A stretch of DNA of 64,000 bases from JADJLQ01 sp044227925 (GCA_044227925.1 JBGAVW010000018.1:15271-79270), one strand, 5' to 3'; counted from the first letter of the stretch, positions 9,019-17,561 are shown. Translations and numbers: made by a program. The notes: generated by a model not told the origin, from the sequence alone.

Positions 9019-9052
9019 AAGAAGCCTGTACAATACCATGCACAGGCTTCTT
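9019..9052 (-). terminator. Intrinsic terminator after the polysaccharide deacetylase
   Basis: An 11-bp perfect stem, AAGAAGCCTGT (9019-9029) and ACAGGCTTCTT (9042-9052), with a 12-base loop. On the minus strand it is followed by a T-rich stretch (ACTTTTAATAATT). It lies 31 bp past the stop at 9084. Confidence 0.8.
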
Positions 9053-9083
9053 AATTAAAATCTATTTCCTGAAAACGGGCAAA

Positions 9084-9749
9084 TTAAACTTCGCTCGCCA
9101 TTTCTTTCTTTGCATATATCCCCTGGTGAACGGAATGTTGACTTAAGCATTCAAATCGGAATCCCTGGCGACTAAAATAATCCAGTACTTTTGGCAACGC
9201 GTAGGTAAGATTTCTTTTTGCTTTTATGCTATCATGGAAAACTACGATACTGCCAGCTTCAGCATGGTCTATTACATTTCTCAGACATTGTTCTTTCGTG
9301 ATTTCCTGATCAAAATCTGCGCTCAAAACATCCCACATGATGATCCGGTAATGTCTTTGTAAAAATTGTATTTGAGATGGTTTTAGTCTGCCAAAAGGAG
9401 GCCTGAAAAGAGACGAATGAACCATAGTAGCACAGTTACGAACATCATGAAAATAAGGAAGATTTTCTGTATTCCAGCCATTAAGGTGGTTAAAAGTGTG
9501 GTTGCCTACAGTATGGCCCTGGTCTGATATTTTTTGAAAGATATCAGGGTGTTGCCTCACATTATTGCCTACGCAAAAGAATGTCGCTTTGGCATTAAAC
9601 TTAGCCAATTCATCCAATACCCAGGGTGTGACTTCAGGTATTGGGCCATCGTCAAAAGTAAGGAACATTACCTTTTCTTTAGCCGGAACTTGCCAGATAA
9701 AATTCGGGAAGAAATTTTGGATTAACTTTGGAGTCTTAATCAAATACAT
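9084..9749 (-). CDS. Polysaccharide deacetylase (NodB domain, CE4)
   Basis: The 221-residue NodB-homology domain protein has motif 1 TFDDGP (31-36), motif 2 HTVGNHTFNH with the metal-binding His pair, and motif 3 RPPFGRL. Motif 4 is present as IMWDVLSADFD and motif 5 as VVFHDS. CE4 enzymes remove N- or O-acetyl groups from glycans such as peptidoglycan or chitooligosaccharides. No signal peptide is evident, which is often the case for annotated Bacteroidota members, so the compartment is uncertain. It is a single gene with its own terminator, divergent from gltX. Confidence 0.92.
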   Translation of the reverse strand: MYLIKTPKLIQNFFPNFIWQVPAKEKVMFLTFDDGPIPEVTPWVLDELAKFNAKATFFCVGNNVRQHPDIFQKISDQGHTVGNHTFNHLNGWNTENLPYFHDVRNCATMVHSSLFRPPFGRLKPSQIQFLQRHYRIIMWDVLSADFDQEITKEQCLRNVIDHAEAGSIVVFHDSIKAKRNLTYALPKVLDYFSRQGFRFECLSQHSVHQGIYAKKEMASEV

Positions 9750-9906
9750 AATCTTTCTTTAAAATTGTTCATGAGATATGGGATAATGTCGTTTTGCAAT
9801 CAAAATTGCCTTTGTCTAATTGGTCAACGCTTGGTAATGAACTTTCGTTGCCAATCTCTGCATTTTTAATTTCAGAACAAATGTATAATGCTTTTCTCAT
9901 ATTAAA

Positions 9907-9914
9907 TATTTTTG
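9907..9914 (+). promoter_or_regulatory. Possible -7 element for gltX
   Basis: TATTTTTG is an exact TAnnTTTG match 34 bases before the gltX ATG. No TTTG occurs 17-21 bp upstream, and the area is very AT-rich, so chance occurrence is possible. Confidence 0.3.
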
Positions 9915-9948
9915 TAATATATTTTTTAACCAAAATTCTTTTATTTTC

Positions 9949-11469
9949 ATGTCCGTGCGTGTAAGATTTGCTCCATCACCTACCGGTGCTCTACATATAG
10001 GAGGTGTAAGAACCGCCCTATATAATTACTTAATTGCTAAAAAAACTAATGGAACTTTTATCTTAAGAATAGAAGATACAGACCAGGGCCGATTTGTTTC
10101 GGGAGCTGAAGATTACATTCGTGAAGCCTTGAAATGGTGTGGGATAGAACCAACAGAAGGGCAGGGATATCGCGAGGTGTACGGACCATATCGTCAATCT
10201 GAAAGGAAACTGCTTTATCATGATTTTGTGCAGAAACTATTGAATATGGGAGCAGCGTATTATGCTTTCGATACCGAATCTGAACTCGAGCATATGCGTG
10301 ACAAGCTCTCTAACGAAGGTGTTCCTGCCCCTAAATACGATGCTTCAGTAAGAATGGGAATGAAAAACAGCCTCACTTTTAGTCAAGCTGAGGTCAAATC
10401 ATGGTTGGAAGCAGGGAAACCTTATGTAATCAGGTTGCTTGTAAACCCCGGAGATCAGGTTAGTTTTGTAGATACCATCCGTGGGGAGGTAAACTTTGAT
10501 ACTTCTGAGTTGGATGATAAAGTGTTGGTTAAAGCGGACGGCATGCCTACGTACCATTTTGCTAATGTAGTAGATGATCATTTGATGCAAATCAGCCATG
10601 TTATAAGAGGTGAGGAGTGGATCAGCAGCACGGGACATCATTTATTATTATACAAGGCTTTCGGCTGGTCTCATCCTGAGTTTGCACATTTACCATTAAT
10701 TATGAGACCTGACGGTAAAGGCAAATTGAGCAAAAGAGACGGAGCTAAATTTGGGATACCCGTATTTCCTCTTTCATGGATGGGGAGTAGCCCGGAAGAA
10801 AGTTTCATTGGTTTTAGAGAATTTGGATTTGAACCTGAAGCAACCATAAACTTTCTTGCCTTTCTGGGATGGAATCCTGGCACAGACCAGGAATTATTTT
10901 CATTGGAGGAATTGGTGCAAACATTTGATATAAGCAGAGTGCATTTAGGTGGTGCCCGTTTTGATATGGACAAAGCAAAATGGTTTAATCAACAATATAT
11001 CCGAAAAATGTCCGTTCAAACTATTCAGTCCAAATTACGCCCTATTTTGAATGCTATCGGCATAGTTGTTTCTGATGAAAAATTAAGTCTTATAATAAAG
11101 CTTTTCCAGGAGCGGGTGCATTTAATCAAAGAAATACCCGAACAGGCTTCTTATTTATTTTCTGAACCCAATGATGTGGATATGGAGGCATTAAAAAAGC
11201 AATGGAAACCTGAACTGAAAGACAAAATATTGGATTATACTGCATCCCTTAGCAGTGTATCCGATTTTACCTCCTTCACGCTGGAATCATTTGCAAAGGA
11301 AAAACTAAAAGACTATAATTTAAAGCCTGGCGAAGTCTTCCCAATTTTCAGATTGGCACTGGCCGGAAGTCTTAATGGACCTACTGTCTTTCAAATGCTG
11401 GAAGTATTAGGCTTATCTGGCTTAGATCGAATTAAAAATAGGGTAATTCAATTCAGCACTCTTGTTTAA
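9949..11469 (+). CDS. gltX: Glutamyl-tRNA synthetase
   Basis: This class I aminoacyl-tRNA synthetase charges tRNA with glutamate. The 506 residues carry the HIGH-type motif HIGG at 16-19 (FAPSPTGALHIGGVRTALYN) and the KMSKS-type motif KLSKR from residue 259. The anticodon-binding helical region fills the C-terminal third. The length is as expected for the bacterial discriminating/non-discriminating family. The ATG start gives the conserved N-terminus MSVRVRFAPSPTG. A tRNA-Gln gene is also present in the window, but whether GltX mischarges it cannot be told from sequence. Confidence 0.97.
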   Translation: MSVRVRFAPSPTGALHIGGVRTALYNYLIAKKTNGTFILRIEDTDQGRFVSGAEDYIREALKWCGIEPTEGQGYREVYGPYRQSERKLLYHDFVQKLLNMGAAYYAFDTESELEHMRDKLSNEGVPAPKYDASVRMGMKNSLTFSQAEVKSWLEAGKPYVIRLLVNPGDQVSFVDTIRGEVNFDTSELDDKVLVKADGMPTYHFANVVDDHLMQISHVIRGEEWISSTGHHLLLYKAFGWSHPEFAHLPLIMRPDGKGKLSKRDGAKFGIPVFPLSWMGSSPEESFIGFREFGFEPEATINFLAFLGWNPGTDQELFSLEELVQTFDISRVHLGGARFDMDKAKWFNQQYIRKMSVQTIQSKLRPILNAIGIVVSDEKLSLIIKLFQERVHLIKEIPEQASYLFSEPNDVDMEALKKQWKPELKDKILDYTASLSSVSDFTSFTLESFAKEKLKDYNLKPGEVFPIFRLALAGSLNGPTVFQMLEVLGLSGLDRIKNRVIQFSTLV

Positions 11470-11480
11470 ATTTATGGGTC

Positions 11481-11651
11481 ATGCGGAAAAAAAAGGAACA
11501 ACCAAACGTGCATAAAGAACTTAAAGATTTTGATATTATAGTGAACCCTTTTGGTGAACTAAAATCAAATCTTAGCATAGATAAGATCAATGAATTTTTA
11601 AATAAGCATGTCCCCGACAAAAGGGTAGGAGATAAATCAGAAGAAGAATAA
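11481..11651 (+). CDS. Small conserved-looking protein downstream of gltX
   Basis: A 56-residue open frame starts at ATG 11481, 11 nt after the gltX stop, and ends at TAA 11649-11651. Its product is charged and soluble, with a core reading DFDIIVNPFGELKSNLSID followed by KINEFLNKHVPDK. I recall similar 50-65 residue proteins with an 'NxFGEI...IDxINxFLN' core in other Bacteroidota, but I cannot verify this here. Its close spacing suggests translation from the gltX message. The function is unknown. Confidence 0.6.
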   Translation: MRKKKEQPNVHKELKDFDIIVNPFGELKSNLSIDKINEFLNKHVPDKRVGDKSEEE

Positions 11652-11751
11652 AAGACATACAAAAAAGGATATATCGCCTCGGTCAGTGCATCTCGGATAA
11701 CTGATTTAGTACTTCCTTTTTCCCGGCTTTTTTACATTTTTTTTTAGTCCG

Positions 11752-11780
11752 TGCAACCTTTTTATCTCATTCCTTGTCAT
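11752..11780 (+). promoter_or_regulatory. Possible ECF-type promoter of the sigma-factor operon
   Basis: TGCAACCTTTTT (from 11752) resembles the AAC-containing -35 boxes of ECF promoters, and GTCAT at 11776-11780 lies about 17 bp further on, as a -10 would. This fits autoregulation by the sigma factor encoded immediately downstream. It overlaps the upstream alternative GTG start, which argues for the ATG at 11793. Confidence 0.35.
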
Positions 11781-11792
11781 TATATTCGTTCA

Positions 11793-12353
11793 ATGTCCAC
11801 TACAATTTGGGGTAATAGGCCGGATGAAAAAGCGTTAGTCGATGCTTGTTTGTCGGGTCAAAGGACTGCGCAGGCAAAACTGTATGATCAGTACTCTCAG
11901 GCAATGTACAATATTTGCTTGAGAATGGTCTCTTTACCCGAAGAAGCGGAAGATCTATTGCAAGAGTCTTTTGTGGATGTTTTCTCCCATTTGCAATCAT
12001 ACCGGCATGAATCCACCTTAGGCGCCTGGATAAAGCGTATAGTGGTGAATAGATGTATAAACCGGCTAAAGAGTCGTAAAATACAGCTTACAGAGCTTAC
12101 ATCGAATCACGAGCCTCCTCCCGAAAAAGAAGATGGCTATGATTTTGATGATGATGACCTGAGGGTAACTAAAATAAAAAAAGCGATTACTTTATTACCT
12201 GATGGTTATAGGACAGTGCTCAGTCTGTATTTGTTTGAAGGTTACGATCATGCAGAGATTGGAGAGATTTTAAACATCTCTGAAGAGACCTCAAAGTCAC
12301 AATACAGCAGAGCTAAAGTGAAACTCAAAGAATTAATAGTTCAATTAAAATGA
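11793..12353 (+). CDS. ECF RNA polymerase sigma factor
   Basis: Starting at ATG 11793 the protein has 186 residues (an in-frame GTG at 11751 would add 14 unlikely residues). Region sigma-2 is visible about residues 20-85 (LYDQYSQAMYNICLRMV, EEAEDLLQESFVDVF, ESTLGAWIKRIVVNRCIN) and sigma-4 about 120-180 (LPDGYRTVLSLYLFEGYDH, EIGEILNISEETSKSQYSRA). There is no sigma-3 domain, as expected for ECF factors. The gene is 4 nt from a membrane-anchored candidate anti-sigma factor and heads an operon ending in a secreted beta-helix protein. It probably controls an envelope-related regulon and its own operon. Confidence 0.93.
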   Translation: MSTTIWGNRPDEKALVDACLSGQRTAQAKLYDQYSQAMYNICLRMVSLPEEAEDLLQESFVDVFSHLQSYRHESTLGAWIKRIVVNRCINRLKSRKIQLTELTSNHEPPPEKEDGYDFDDDDLRVTKIKKAITLLPDGYRTVLSLYLFEGYDHAEIGEILNISEETSKSQYSRAKVKLKELIVQLK

Positions 12354-12357
12354 GAAA

Positions 12358-12939
12358 ATGAAAGAAGACAAATTAAAAAAGTTTATTGCAGATCACCGGG
12401 ATGAGTTTGATCAGGAACGACCATCTTCTCAGGTTTGGTCTCAAATAGAAAAGCAGCTTCATTCCAATGTTTCTGACACCCCTAAAATCAAAACCCTGAT
12501 TTTGAAAATGATGAAGATTGCAGCTGGTGTATGCATTTTACTTCTGGCAGGGGCAGGCGGTGGAGCCTATGTACAGCAAGCAAAATATGGTGAGGCTTCA
12601 GCCATCACAAACAAACAAAACCGGGCAGAATACCTGGAAGCAAAAACCTATTTTACAAATCAAATAGATTCCAAACTACTTGAACTACAGAAATACCAGT
12701 CTGGAGATGATGTAATTCATGAGCTCAATCAAATTGATCAGATTTCATCAGAGTTAAAAATGGAAATATTGAAAAATCCGGATCAGGACAAGGATTTACT
12801 CATAAAACAAATGATCATGCAATATCAGCAAAAATTGTCCACGCTAAATAAGATCCTTGATAAACTTGAAAATTCCAATCAATCAAATACTAATCAATCT
12901 ACTAAATTAACCAAACCAAATGATACGCTTCAACTTTAA
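12358..12939 (+). CDS. Candidate membrane-anchored anti-sigma factor
   Basis: The 193 residues comprise a short charged cytoplasmic N-terminus (about 1-50; KKFIADHRDEFDQERPSSQVW), one membrane helix (about 52-72; MKIAAGVCILLLAGAGGGAY) and an outer part predicted as helical coiled coil (about 85-175) with an Asn/Gln/Thr-rich end. The topology and the position directly after an ECF sigma gene suggest an anti-sigma factor, but there is no clear zinc-binding HxxxCxxC motif. The function is inferred from context. Its 3' end overlaps the next gene by 20 nt. Confidence 0.65.
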   Translation: MKEDKLKKFIADHRDEFDQERPSSQVWSQIEKQLHSNVSDTPKIKTLILKMMKIAAGVCILLLAGAGGGAYVQQAKYGEASAITNKQNRAEYLEAKTYFTNQIDSKLLELQKYQSGDDVIHELNQIDQISSELKMEILKNPDQDKDLLIKQMIMQYQQKLSTLNKILDKLENSNQSNTNQSTKLTKPNDTLQL

Positions 12940-14041
12940 TCTGATTTTTTCCCTTCTATTGCCCTTGTTTATATATGGTAGGGATGGTGATTTTTCTAAA
13001 AATATTCACAAAGAATACGATGTGCCTTCAAATGCTACGGTAGAGTTAATAAATAAATATGGCTATGTAAAAGTCCATGCCTGGGATAAAAGAATTGCAA
13101 GTATTGATGTAAACATTCTGGCCAATACCTCCAGCCAGGACAGAGCTAATGAAATATTTGACAGAATAAATGTCAATTTTACAACCACGAGTAATTACAT
13201 CAAGGCTGAAACCACCATCAGCAGTAATAACGGAAAAAGCAGTTGGTGGGATTGGAAAAGCTGGATTGGGTGGAATGATGGTAAGTCCTCATACAAGATC
13301 AATTATGATGTTTACATACCTGTTGACCTTTATCTTAAATTAAATCTTAAATATGGTGATGCTTTTGTGGATAAACTGGAGAGAGATGCTACTTTGAAGA
13401 TTTCTTATGGACACCTCAGGCTGGATGAATTGGCAGGCAACCTGGACCTGGATCTGGCATACAGCGATGGCAATTTAGGTGATATCAGGGACGGAAAAAT
13501 CAGACTGCGGTATAGTAATATTTCAATGGCAGATATGCAAAATGGCAGCCTGGATTTCCGATATTCTGATATTAAAATGAAAAAGGGAGGCAATATTAAA
13601 GCAGAATCTGCTTATGGAGAACTCAATGCAGAAAAAATAAGCACCATCGATATCAGTAGTAAATACGATGACATTCAAATCAGCAATGTCGATGAAATAT
13701 ATGCAAGTAGTGGTTACTCTGATTTTGATCTTGGTAAAATAAATAAACGATCCAGCTTTACATCCTCTTATGGGGATATCATTATCCGGGATATAGATGC
13801 GGCTTTTACCAATATTGACCTAAAGACCAGTTATACCGATATCAGAATAAACTCTCATGGCAACAGCTATAAATTAGATGCCTCAGGAAACTATGCAGAT
13901 ATCAAAACTACCTCTGATTTTAATAGTACTTACCTTATTGATAAATCCAATTCTAAATCCATAAAAGGATATTCCAAATCCGAAAATTCAGGAGGTCTGA
14001 TCAGGGCTACCTTGTCCTATGGGGGATTGAGGATAGACTGA
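12920..14041 (+). CDS. Secreted DUF4097-like beta-helix protein with a tyrosine ladder
   Basis: A signal peptide (MIRFNFNLIFSLLLPLFIYG) precedes an N-terminal beta domain and a Trp-rich segment (108-120). From residue 145 tyrosines recur every 17-18 residues (145, 163, 181, 198, 215, 232, 249, 266, 284, then 305 and 325), each in a Y[GST]D-like context followed by alternating hydrophobic residues. This is what a right-handed beta-helix with one stacked Tyr per turn would look like. The protein resembles the DUF4097/GIN-type adhesin heads found next to ECF sigma genes. It lies in the sigma/anti-sigma operon. Cell-surface or periplasmic location is inferred and its ligand is unknown. Confidence 0.75.
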   Translation: MIRFNFNLIFSLLLPLFIYGRDGDFSKNIHKEYDVPSNATVELINKYGYVKVHAWDKRIASIDVNILANTSSQDRANEIFDRINVNFTTTSNYIKAETTISSNNGKSSWWDWKSWIGWNDGKSSYKINYDVYIPVDLYLKLNLKYGDAFVDKLERDATLKISYGHLRLDELAGNLDLDLAYSDGNLGDIRDGKIRLRYSNISMADMQNGSLDFRYSDIKMKKGGNIKAESAYGELNAEKISTIDISSKYDDIQISNVDEIYASSGYSDFDLGKINKRSSFTSSYGDIIIRDIDAAFTNIDLKTSYTDIRINSHGNSYKLDASGNYADIKTTSDFNSTYLIDKSNSKSIKGYSKSENSGGLIRATLSYGGLRID

Positions 14042-14130
14042 TTTTGCAAGTCTGACTCTTAGGCAAAGAGGTTACTAGAACATCACATTATTTTTGGTTA
14101 AATACGGTGTACGTATTGTACTTTAAGATA

Positions 14131-14160
14131 TTGTCTATTCAAAGTTGAATGCTATCTTTA
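14131..14160 (+). promoter_or_regulatory. Promoter of the UMF1-type transporter gene
   Basis: TTG at 14131-14133, a 19-bp spacer and TATCTTTA at 14153-14160 (7 of 8 to TAnnTTTG). Four bases separate the -7 element from the ATG at 14165, so the transcript should start at or next to the start codon. Confidence 0.5.
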
Positions 14161-14164
14161 CCGA

Positions 14165-15475
14165 ATGCAACCAACTGCAGTACTCAAAAATGACCCAAAG
14201 CTTATCAGGAGCTGGGCGATGTTTGATTGGGCAAACAGTTCTTATTCTCTTGTAATATCATCAGCGGTTTTTCCGGCTTATTTTGCAGCGGTCACGGATA
14301 AGACCATACAGGTTGGAAATTCAATTATGCCCAATTCCGCCTACTTTACTTTTACCATATCCATAGCATATATATTTGTTGCTTTGGGATTGCCTATTCT
14401 GAGCGGTATTGCAGACTATAGTGGTAAGCGATTGTACTTCCTTAAGTTATTCACTCTGATTGGGTCTATAGCTTGTATTTCCTTATATTATTTTAAAGGC
14501 ATGAGTACACTATGGTTAGGTACGCTGGGATTTATGGTGGCCAGCATTGGGTTTACCAGTAGCCTTGTTTTTTACAACTCCTTCTTGCCGGTAATTTCTA
14601 CCGAAGACAGATATGATCACACCAGTGCCCGTGGATTTGCATATGGATACATTGGATCGGTATTATTACTTATCATCAATTTAGTAGTAATTAAATTTCA
14701 TTCTTCACTCGGCATACAGGAAGAGTCATCCGCTGTACGGCTTGCATTTGTAATGGTTGGTCTGTGGTGGTTTTTCTTTGCTCAAATTCCGTTTAGGAAA
14801 TTGCCTCCTGACTCACAGGAAAAGTTTGAAAAAGGAATCTGGAGCAAAGGATACCAGGAATTACTTAATGTGTGGCAGAGGCTAAAACATCAAAAATCAT
14901 TACGAAGGTTTTTACTTGCATTTTTCTTTTATAGTGCCGGCGTACAGACAGTATTGTATTTAGCCGCCACATTCGCCAGTGATGAATTAAAATTTGGTGG
15001 ATCAGAGTTAGTATTGATCATTCTTATTCTCCAATTAGTTGGACTGGTTGGAGCCAATTTTTTTGCATGGCTATCCAGGTTAAAAGGGAATAAATTTGTA
15101 TTACTGATAATGCTTTCTTTGTGGATAGTAGTTTGTATCGGGGCCTATTTTACTTACACCAAGACTGCGTTTTATTTTGTAGCGTCAGGAGTAGGTCTGG
15201 TCATGGGAGGAATTCAGGCATTGTCAAGATCATCTTATTCCAAATTATTGGATGACGACGAAGTCGATGTCACATCTTATTTCAGCTTTTATGATGTTCT
15301 TGAAAAATTGGCTATAGTAGCTGGGACGCTGAGCTTTGGATATATAAATGTATTGAGTGGTGGAATGAGAAATTCGGTGCTGGTATTGATAATTTATTTC
15401 GCCATTGGAATTTTTATACTTTCTACCGTAGATATGAGCATGGCCAAGAGAGAAATAAAAATGAAACGTAAATAA
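14165..15475 (+). CDS. MFS transporter, Atg22/UMF1 family
   Basis: The 436-residue integral membrane protein has about 12 hydrophobic helices. The N-terminal signature SWAMFDWANSSYSLVISSAVFP is typical of the UMF1/Atg22-like branch of the major facilitator superfamily. Fungal Atg22 releases amino acids from vacuoles; the substrates of bacterial members are not established. The conserved loop DRYDHTSARGFAYGYIGS is also present. It is a single-gene unit with an apparent leaderless promoter, 23 nt upstream of the histidine kinase gene, so read-through into that gene is likely. Confidence 0.9.
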   Translation: MQPTAVLKNDPKLIRSWAMFDWANSSYSLVISSAVFPAYFAAVTDKTIQVGNSIMPNSAYFTFTISIAYIFVALGLPILSGIADYSGKRLYFLKLFTLIGSIACISLYYFKGMSTLWLGTLGFMVASIGFTSSLVFYNSFLPVISTEDRYDHTSARGFAYGYIGSVLLLIINLVVIKFHSSLGIQEESSAVRLAFVMVGLWWFFFAQIPFRKLPPDSQEKFEKGIWSKGYQELLNVWQRLKHQKSLRRFLLAFFFYSAGVQTVLYLAATFASDELKFGGSELVLIILILQLVGLVGANFFAWLSRLKGNKFVLLIMLSLWIVVCIGAYFTYTKTAFYFVASGVGLVMGGIQALSRSSYSKLLDDDEVDVTSYFSFYDVLEKLAIVAGTLSFGYINVLSGGMRNSVLVLIIYFAIGIFILSTVDMSMAKREIKMKRK

Positions 15476-15498
15476 ATATTTATTTTCAAGGCAGACTC

Positions 15499-17496
15499 AT
15501 GTTAAAAAAGATCAGTCTTTTTATTTTCTTGCTGCTTTGTTCTGGTATATTCTATTCACAATCCCGGGTAATTGATTCTTTGGAAATCTTGATAAAAACC
15601 AATCCGGCTGAAATAGATTTGATGAAAATTTACAATCAAATTGCCATTAGCTTTTTGGAAATATCAGAATACGATAAAGTTTTATCATTTGCTGAGAAGG
15701 CGCTGGCAATAGCGGATAAATTAAACGTACCAAAAGAAAAAGCGAAGGCAATCAGTAGTATTGGAAGAGTATATTACAAAAGGTTTAAATACGAAGAAGC
15801 CTTTCAACAATACAATGAGGTATTGAAGATCAGTGAATCGATTCAGGATTCTTTTATGATCGGTAAAAGCTATACGGATATTGCAGGAACCTTTTATATG
15901 CCTGGAAATTACATCGAAGCATTGAATTATTGCTTAAAAGGCCTCAGATACATGGAGGCTATTAAGGACACGAAGATGATGGCTTACATCATAGTCAGGA
16001 TTGGTCTTATTCATTATTATCTGGAAGATTACGACAGCGCGTTAAAAGATTTTCAGAAATCGTATGTTCTTTCACAGCAAGCCGGAGACCACTACAATGA
16101 AGCCTTTTCTTTCAAAAATATTGGCGTTATTTTCTACAAACAGGGCGAAAGCCTGTTACAGGCACGGGACACAACGGCTGCCTTAGTTAAATACCAGGCT
16201 TCCTTGGATAATTACTTGAAGTCTTATCAGTTGCAGTTTGAAAGTAAAGACGAATCTGGATTGTTGGAAGTGTATCACCCATTAGGGAATACCTACGAAA
16301 GGCTTGGCCGATTGGCGATAGAAAGGAAAAACTATTTTGAAGGAATGCGGCTTCTGGAACTTGCCATGGTGAATTTTCAGTCTTTTTTGCACCAGGCAAC
16401 AAAAATTTCTGATAAAAATTACATGTCCGAAGCACTCTATGCAATGGGACACCTTAACCTGTACTTAAAAAAATATGATAAAGCATTATCCCAATTTAAG
16501 CAAGGTTTGAAATTATCTAACCAGATCAACATGACTTCCAATAAACAAGTTGGGTATTGTCACTTGGCAGAATATTTTGAAATAATAAAAGATTATCCGG
16601 CGACACTGGTATACTTGAAACTATGCGAACAGTACAAAGATAGTGTGGTTAATTTGGAAATCGAGCGGAAAGCCCTGCGGTTAAAATCTAACTATGAAAT
16701 AGAAAAAAAAGAAAAGGAGATTAAACTACTGACCAGTGAAAACCAAATCAAAACGCTGTTAGCAGAAAGAGAACGCCAACAAAGGAATCTGGCGTGGGCA
16801 GTTTTCTTGTTATTTGGAATTGTTGCTATTTCCGGGTTCTATTTTTATTATCTCAGAAAACAAAAGCAAAATCTTTTGGCAATGAATTCAGAAAGAGAAC
16901 GGATTAGTGCGGAATTGCACGACGAGTTAGGATCTACGTTGAGTGGAATTTCGATGTATAGCCATTTGATGAAATCCCAAATCCAAATGCACCATTTTCA
17001 AAACCTGTTGCAATCGGTTGAGATCGTTCAGAAAAGCAGTCAGGAAATGATAGATAAAATATATGAAATTATCTGGATGCTTAATCCACAGGAAAATTCA
17101 ATTCAACATGTGGCTAATCAGTTGAGGCAGTTTGGTTCCAAAATGGCAACGGTTGGTAATTTTTTCTTTGAAATGAATGACTCAGTGAAGAATTCATTAA
17201 AGGTTTCCCCTGAAGTGTTGAAAAATGTGTATCTAATCTTCAAGGAGGCTATCAATAATGCGGTAAAATATAGTCATGCCTCACAGTTGGTCTTAAAAAT
17301 AGGGCAGGCAAATGAGAATGAGTTAACCATGGTATTGGAAGACAATGGAGTGGGATTCGACCAAGGGACGGTTCGCCAAGGAAATGGACTCAAAAACATG
17401 CAAGACCGGGCAAAAAAAATAAATGCAAAGCTTGTGTTAGATTCTAAAAAGGATATCGGTACTAAAGTGGTATTAACTCTTAATATGAAAATGTAA
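15499..17496 (+). CDS. TPR-containing sensor histidine kinase (HisKA_3/NarX type)
   Basis: The 665-residue protein has a signal peptide (about 1-20), six or more TPR-like repeats (about 25-385) and a charged coiled coil (about 385-430). One membrane helix (about 431-452; LAWAVFLLFGIVAISGFYFY) precedes a HisKA_3 dimerisation domain with phosphoacceptor His474 (AELHDELGSTLSGI). The HATPase domain shows N (FKEAINNAVKYSHA), G1 (EDNGVGFD) and G2 (GNGLKNM) boxes. The TPR part should face the periplasm. Kinases of this class normally phosphorylate LuxR-type regulators, but no response-regulator gene is adjacent. It is 23 nt downstream of the transporter gene. Confidence 0.93.
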   Translation: MLKKISLFIFLLLCSGIFYSQSRVIDSLEILIKTNPAEIDLMKIYNQIAISFLEISEYDKVLSFAEKALAIADKLNVPKEKAKAISSIGRVYYKRFKYEEAFQQYNEVLKISESIQDSFMIGKSYTDIAGTFYMPGNYIEALNYCLKGLRYMEAIKDTKMMAYIIVRIGLIHYYLEDYDSALKDFQKSYVLSQQAGDHYNEAFSFKNIGVIFYKQGESLLQARDTTAALVKYQASLDNYLKSYQLQFESKDESGLLEVYHPLGNTYERLGRLAIERKNYFEGMRLLELAMVNFQSFLHQATKISDKNYMSEALYAMGHLNLYLKKYDKALSQFKQGLKLSNQINMTSNKQVGYCHLAEYFEIIKDYPATLVYLKLCEQYKDSVVNLEIERKALRLKSNYEIEKKEKEIKLLTSENQIKTLLAERERQQRNLAWAVFLLFGIVAISGFYFYYLRKQKQNLLAMNSERERISAELHDELGSTLSGISMYSHLMKSQIQMHHFQNLLQSVEIVQKSSQEMIDKIYEIIWMLNPQENSIQHVANQLRQFGSKMATVGNFFFEMNDSVKNSLKVSPEVLKNVYLIFKEAINNAVKYSHASQLVLKIGQANENELTMVLEDNGVGFDQGTVRQGNGLKNMQDRAKKINAKLVLDSKKDIGTKVVLTLNMKM

Positions 17497-17500
17497 TAAA

Positions 17501-17532
17501 AAAAGAGATCTTACAAATGCAAGACCTCTTTT
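17501..17532. terminator. Bidirectional terminator between the histidine kinase and rplY
   Basis: The arms AAAAGAGATCTT (17501-17512) and AAGACCTCTTTT (17521-17532) pair over 12 positions with an 8-base loop. On the plus strand there is one A-C mismatch; on the minus strand it becomes a G-U wobble, so the signal is stronger for rplY. A and T tracts flank both sides. It serves two convergent genes. Confidence 0.75.
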
Positions 17533-17561
17533 CATCTTTATTAAAATTATTCGCTTACGAA

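Noticed and set aside
11751..11792. In-frame GTG start extending the ECF sigma factor by 14 residues
   Set aside because: The extension (QPFYLIPCHYIRS) is not sigma-like and overlaps a candidate ECF promoter; ATG 11793 is preferred.
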